This document shows positions 34,115 to 39,703 of a stretch of DNA of 39,703 nucleotides, one piece after another. Position numbers and translations under genes: made by a program. This DNA comes from Burkholderiales bacterium (GTDB lineage: Bacteria; Pseudomonadota; Gammaproteobacteria; Burkholderiales; Burkholderiaceae_C), in NCBI GenBank assembly GCA_028871575.1, contig JAGWMW010000007.1, positions 1 to 39,703 on the forward strand, read 5' to 3'. The notes beneath the pieces are model-generated. The model searched no databases. It saw only the letters and a program-made list of their open reading frames with translations, and was not told the DNA's origin. Within the stretch, counting starts at the first letter, position 1, and every line of letters begins with the position of its first letter.

Positions 34115-34201
34115 GCCCCGGCCCCGCCTAGGCGGCCGGGGCGCGGGGGGCGAGCTGGGGGCTCATGCGATGGCGGGCCGGGCCTCGAGCCCGCGCCCGC
34201 C
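34115..34201 (-). other. Two tandem strong stem-loops between the binding-protein gene and the first permease gene
   Basis: gccccggcc(cc)gcct/aggcggccggggc (34115-34142); ggcgggccgggc-ctcga-gcccg(c)gcccgcc (34172-34201). Confidence 0.85.
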
Positions 34202-34212
34202 GGGCCGTGGAT

Positions 34213-35478
<1,266 letters not shown>

Positions 35479-35619
35479 GCTGGAAGTCTCCTTGGGGTTT
35501 GAGCGGCTGGCGCCCTGCGGCCGCGGTGGGTGGCGCAGGCGCAGGCAGGTATCGAGCAGGCGGGACACGGCCCTTTCGGCCGGGCGGACGGACCCTTTGA
35601 TTCGTCGTGGCCCCGGGGC

Positions 35620-35636
35620 TCCAAAAGGGCTTTGGA
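35620..35636 (-). promoter_or_regulatory. Candidate operator for the LacI-family regulator
   Basis: tccaaa-agggc-tttgga in the gap before the alpha-glucoside operon. Confidence 0.4.
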
Positions 35637-35670
35637 TGTTATTTAGCCCCCGTGGCGAATTCGATCGGTG

Positions 35671-36738
35671 TCATCCCCTAGCGCGCCCGGCGTCATCACC
35701 CTGGGCGGGCGCCGCGCGGCGCCGGGCGGGGCCGATCGAGTTGCCGTCGACGAACTCCGGGCGGCACAGCACCTGCCGCTTCGGCAGCTGCCGGCCCTCG
35801 ATCAGCGCGAGCACCATCGCCCCGATCTTCTGGCCCGACCGGTAGGGCGTCGGCTGCTCGATGGCCGCCACCTGCAGGCCGGCGAACAGCGTGTCGGGCG
35901 GGATGCCTTCGTAGACCAGCACCGAGATCTCGCGGCCGATCTCGGCCCCCGCATCGAGCAGGGCACGGATCAGGCCGATCCCGCCGATGCAGTTGTCCAC
36001 GATGACGGCGGTGGGCCGGGGCTGCAGGGCCAGCAGCCGCTGGCCCGCCGCGTGCCCGGCCCGGCGGTCGATGCCGGCCTGCGTCACCCAGGCCGCGTTC
36101 ACCTTGAGCCCGGCCTGCGCCATGCCCGCCAGGTAGCCCGCATGGCGCTGGAACGCGAACTGGTACTGCAGCGACGCATGGGCGTAAGCGATGCGGCGAT
36201 GGCCGAGGGCCGCCAGGCGCTGCACGGCCAGCCGGGCGCCGGCCTCGTTGTCGAAGTCCAGCCAGGGGTAGGCGCCGGGCCGGGCCGAGCGGCCGTAGGC
36301 CACGAAGGGCACGCCGGCCTTGAGCAGGTAGTCGATGCGGGGGTCCTCGCGCAGCGTGTGGGCCACGACCAGGGCATCGACGCGCCGCCCGCGCACCATG
36401 CGCTCGTAGACGAGCAACTCGTCGGTGCGCGGCGCGGCGGCCAGCAGCAGGTCGTGGTTGACGGCCTGCAGCGCGTCGGCCAGCCCGGCCAGCGTCTCGA
36501 GGAACGCCGGGTTGCCGAGGAACTCGTCGCCCAGCGGATAGACCACGCCCACCGCGTCGGCGCGCCCCAGCGCGATCTGCCGCGCCGCGCGGCTGGGGTG
36601 GTAGTCCAGCGCCTCGGCCAGCCGCTGCACGCGATCGCGCGTCGTCGGGCTGACGTCGCTGTAGCCGCCCAGGGCCCGACTGACCGTCGTCGGCGACAGG
36701 CCGAGCCGCGCGGAAAGCTGCTTGAGGTTGATCGTCAT
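35671..36738 (-). CDS. LacI-family transcriptional regulator
   Basis: INLKQLSARLGLSPTTVSRALGGYSDVSPTTRDRVQRLAEALDYHPSRAAR HTH plus periplasmic-binding-like domain; ATG at 36738. Confidence 0.92.
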   Translation of the reverse strand: MTINLKQLSARLGLSPTTVSRALGGYSDVSPTTRDRVQRLAEALDYHPSRAARQIALGRADAVGVVYPLGDEFLGNPAFLETLAGLADALQAVNHDLLLAAAPRTDELLVYERMVRGRRVDALVVAHTLREDPRIDYLLKAGVPFVAYGRSARPGAYPWLDFDNEAGARLAVQRLAALGHRRIAYAHASLQYQFAFQRHAGYLAGMAQAGLKVNAAWVTQAGIDRRAGHAAGQRLLALQPRPTAVIVDNCIGGIGLIRALLDAGAEIGREISVLVYEGIPPDTLFAGLQVAAIEQPTPYRSGQKIGAMVLALIEGRQLPKRQVLCRPEFVDGNSIGPARRRAAPAQGDDAGRARG

Positions 36739-36842
36739 GCCGGCTTCGAGCCTGTGGCCACGCGGCCGGATTGTGGGCGGCCGGTCCGGGCCCGGCACCC
36801 GGACGAACCCGCCCGCGGTCCTCGGGCCGGGCCGCGCGCCGG

Positions 36843-38771
36843 CTAGGCCCGGCGCGCGTCGAGCCAGAGCACCTGGCAGGGCGCCAGCGTCAGCCCGCCA
36901 CTCAACTCGAGGGCCACGCCGGCGACCCGGTCGGTGACGCGCGGGGGCATGCCCGACAGCACCTCGGCCGCCACCGTCTGCGCGTGCTCGCTGAAGTTGG
37001 CCAGCACCAGCACCGGGCCCGCCTCGCCGGGGCGCATGAAGCCGAGCACGCTCGGGTTCTTCGTGCGAAAGCCGATCAGGCGGCCGCCACCGAACTCCGG
37101 GATCGACCGGCGGCCCTCGATCAGGCGCCGCAGGCCGGCGTAGATGCGGCCGGCCGGCGTGCCGGCCTCCAGGCGCTGGGCCTGGCGGGCGGCGTCGCGG
37201 CGCGGGCGGTGGACCCAGCGGCTGTCGCCCGCCTTGGCCGGGTCCTGCAGGCTGCTGCGGTCGTTCAGGGTGCCGACCTCGTCGCCGAGGTAGATCAGCG
37301 GGATGCCGCTGGTCGCGAGCATCACGCCGTACAGCAGCACGATGCGCTCGACCGCCAGCGCATCGCCCTGCTCGAGCCCGCACAGCGAGGCGCAGGTGCC
37401 GCTGATGCGGCAGTCGCCGGTGGCCGGGTTGTCCTGGAAGGGCACGCCGCGCGCGAAGCTGCCCGGGAAGCGGTTGACGTAGAAGCGGTTGAGGAACTGC
37501 CGGTGGTCGAAGCCGCGGATGCCCAGGCGCATCGCGTCCTCGTCGGCGAAGGTCCAGCCGATGTCGTCGTGGCTGCGCACGTAGTTGACCCAGGCCGTGC
37601 CGTCGGGCAGTGCGTTGCGCTCCTCCAGCGCCTGCTGCAGCAGGTTGACTTCGCGCGTGGCCAGGCTGTTCCACAGCAGCGCCATCTGCAGCGGGTTGTA
37701 GGCGACCTGGCACTCGGCCGGCGAGATGTACCGGACCACGTCGTCCGGGTGCACGATCGCCTCGGACTTGAACACCAGCCCCGGCGCGGCGATGCGCGCC
37801 AGCGCGTTGTAGGCGCGGATCAGCGCATGCGCCTCGGGCAGGTTCTCGCACGAGGTGCCCAGGCGCTTCCAGACGAAGGCCACCGCGTCCATGCGCAGGA
37901 AATCGACGCCCAGGTTCGCGATGAACAGCATCTCGCCGGCCATCGCCGCGAACACCTCCGGGTTGCCGTAGTTCAGGTCCCACTGGTACGAGTGGAACGT
38001 GGTCCAGACCCAGCGGCCGTCGGGCAGCGGGGAGAACGCGCCCGGGTGCTCCTCGGGGAAGATCTCGCGCAGCGTGCGCTCGTAGCGGTCGGGCTCGTCG
38101 CGGCTGTCGAACAGGAAGTAGTAGTCGCGATGCCGCGCGTCGCCGGCCCGGGCCGCCTGGGCCCAGGCGTGCTCGTCCGAGGTGTGGTTGAAGACGAAGT
38201 CCAGCACGAGCGAGATGCCGGCCTCGCGCAGGGCCGAGGCCAGGCGGCGCAGGTCGTCGATGCTGCCCAGGTCGCGCCGCACGCGGCGGTAGCTGCTGAC
38301 CGCATAGCCGCCGTCGCTGTGGGGTTCGGGGCAGTCGTAGGGCGGCATCAGGTGCAGGTAGGTCAGCCCGAGCTCCCTGAAGTACGGGATGCAGGCCTCG
38401 ATGCCGCGCAGGTCGCCCGCGTACAGGTCGACGTAGCAGACGCCGCCGATCAGCCGCTCGGACTGGAACCACGCGGGGTCGCGCTCGCGCTGCTCGTCCT
38501 GCCGCTTCAGCGCCGCGCTGCGCTCGAGCCAGGCGCCGCAGGCCTGCTCCAGCAGCGCGACGACGAAGGCCTCGAAGTCGCCGCGGTGGCCGTAGAGCAG
38601 CGCCAGCTCGGCGCGCAGTGCCGGCAGGTGGCGCCGGACCCGGGCGAGGAAGGGCTCGGCGGCAGGCCGCGGCACCGCGGCGCTGCGGGCCAGCGCCTCG
38701 ACGATGCGCTGCAGCGAGGGGTCGGCCAGGGTCGCGGCGGCGGCGGCGGCCGCGGAAGGTTCGCTCGGCAT
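36843..38771 (-). CDS. Amylosucrase (GH13)
   Basis: [155 protein letters not shown]; close to Neisseria amylosucrase as recalled. Confidence 0.95.
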   Translation of the reverse strand: MPSEPSAAAAAAATLADPSLQRIVEALARSAAVPRPAAEPFLARVRRHLPALRAELALLYGHRGDFEAFVVALLEQACGAWLERSAALKRQDEQRERDPAWFQSERLIGGVCYVDLYAGDLRGIEACIPYFRELGLTYLHLMPPYDCPEPHSDGGYAVSSYRRVRRDLGSIDDLRRLASALREAGISLVLDFVFNHTSDEHAWAQAARAGDARHRDYYFLFDSRDEPDRYERTLREIFPEEHPGAFSPLPDGRWVWTTFHSYQWDLNYGNPEVFAAMAGEMLFIANLGVDFLRMDAVAFVWKRLGTSCENLPEAHALIRAYNALARIAAPGLVFKSEAIVHPDDVVRYISPAECQVAYNPLQMALLWNSLATREVNLLQQALEERNALPDGTAWVNYVRSHDDIGWTFADEDAMRLGIRGFDHRQFLNRFYVNRFPGSFARGVPFQDNPATGDCRISGTCASLCGLEQGDALAVERIVLLYGVMLATSGIPLIYLGDEVGTLNDRSSLQDPAKAGDSRWVHRPRRDAARQAQRLEAGTPAGRIYAGLRRLIEGRRSIPEFGGGRLIGFRTKNPSVLGFMRPGEAGPVLVLANFSEHAQTVAAEVLSGMPPRVTDRVAGVALELSGGLTLAPCQVLWLDARRA

Positions 38772-38847
38772 GGCTTCAGGCCCTTTCTGGTCCGACGGCC
38801 GGAAAATTATCGATGACGCAGGCCGGCCGGTGCCCGGGTCGGCGCCC

Positions 38848-39552
38848 TCAGGCCTCGCCCCAGCGGAACTCGAGCGTGGCGCGCGGACGGGTGGCCGCGA
38901 TCAGGCGCGCATTGGGCTCGTCGGTGCCGCTTACCCAGGCCGCCGCGTCCTCGGGGCTGCGGCCGAACTGCTCGTGGCGACGCCGCAGGCGGCCCTGCCG
39001 CAGCGCGTCGTCGACGTCGACCCACCAGACCTCGTCGAGCAGGGCCGCGATGCCGGCCCAGGGGCCGCTGTCGAGCAGCAGGTAGTTGCCCTCGGTGATG
39101 ACGAGCCGGGTCTGGGCGAACACGGGGATGGCGCCGGCGACCGGCTCCTCGAGCTCGCGCCGGAAGTCGGGCGCGTAGACGATCTCGTCGGGCGGCTGCC
39201 GGCGCAGGCGCTGCAGCAGGGCGGCGTAGCCGGCGCCGTCGAAGGTGTCGGGCGCACCCTTGCGAGCGGCGCGGCCCAGCCGGGCCAGCTCGGCGTTGGC
39301 GAGGTGGTAGCCATCCATCGGGACCACCTGCGCGACCTCGGCGAAGGCCTGCTGCAGGGCCTGCGCCAGCGTCGACTTGCCCGCGCCCGGCGGGCCCGCC
39401 AGGCCGAGCAGCCGGCGCGGCTTGGCCCGCAGCAGCGCACGCACGCGGTCGAGGTAGCGCGGCGGGACGGCGGGCAGGCCGGGGTCCGCGCCCGGCTCGG
39501 CGGTGCCCGGCACGGCCTCGGCCCGCGGCGGGGTTGGAACCGGGCCGGGCAT
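38848..39552 (-). CDS. P-loop sugar/nucleoside kinase (FrcK/uridine-kinase-like)
   Basis: [52 protein letters not shown]. Confidence 0.82.
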   Translation of the reverse strand: MPGPVPTPPRAEAVPGTAEPGADPGLPAVPPRYLDRVRALLRAKPRRLLGLAGPPGAGKSTLAQALQQAFAEVAQVVPMDGYHLANAELARLGRAARKGAPDTFDGAGYAALLQRLRRQPPDEIVYAPDFRRELEEPVAGAIPVFAQTRLVITEGNYLLLDSGPWAGIAALLDEVWWVDVDDALRQGRLRRRHEQFGRSPEDAAAWVSGTDEPNARLIAATRPRATLEFRWGEA

Positions 39553-39557
39553 CGCTG

Positions 39558-39703
39558 CTAGCCCAGCTCGGCGCGCCGCGGCAGGTCGGCGCCGCGCCGC
39601 GCGCAGGTGATGGCGGCCGCGCGCGCGGCGAACTCCAGCGCCCGTCGCATCCCGGCCGCATCCAGCGCGGCCAGCGCCGCCGGCGCCAGCGCATCGTGCT
39701 CGG
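39558..39703 (-). CDS. PfkB-family fructokinase, C-terminal fragment (runs off the window)
   Basis: Manual translation EHDALAPAALAALDAAGMRRALEFAARAAITCARRGADLPRRAELG*, typical fructokinase C-terminus. Confidence 0.78.
   Translation of the reverse strand, partial: EHDALAPAALAALDAAGMRRALEFAARAAAITCARRGADLPRRAELG

Overview
High-GC, Burkholderiales-like chromosomal window (about 39.7 kb) with about 29 supportable CDSs. Left to right: (i) an AgmX/PglI (TonB-like) C-terminal protein; (ii) a class III cyclase + STAND ATPase + TPR regulator; (iii) a PEP-CTERM protein with a candidate sigma-54 promoter; (iv) a GGDEF-EAL c-di-GMP protein next to an orphan pseudopilin; (v) Rep helicase; (vi) a livKHMGF branched-chain amino-acid ABC operon; (vii) a C-terminal-type (split) MetH preceded by a clear SAH riboswitch with a visible expression platform; (viii) a ParA/MobD-like P-loop protein and a small hypothetical; (ix) a LamB-type maltoporin; (x) a SHOCT-domain exported protein; (xi) a gtsABC + ATPase glucose-type ABC operon; (xii) a minus-strand alpha-glucoside locus: GH31, MalK-type ATPase, GH13 alpha-glucosidase, two permeases, substrate-binding protein, LacI regulator, amylosucrase, FrcK-like P-loop kinase, and the C-terminus of a PfkB fructokinase. 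The main non-coding signals are the SAH riboswitch, tandem strong stem-loops between the binding-protein and permease genes in both sugar ABC operons, two composite palindromic intergenic elements, and several candidate operators. I saw no tRNA, rRNA, CRISPR or transposase. No wholly new system is proven. The best leads are the riboswitch platform, the sucrose/amylosucrase/two-kinase module and the sigma-54 PEP-CTERM promoter.
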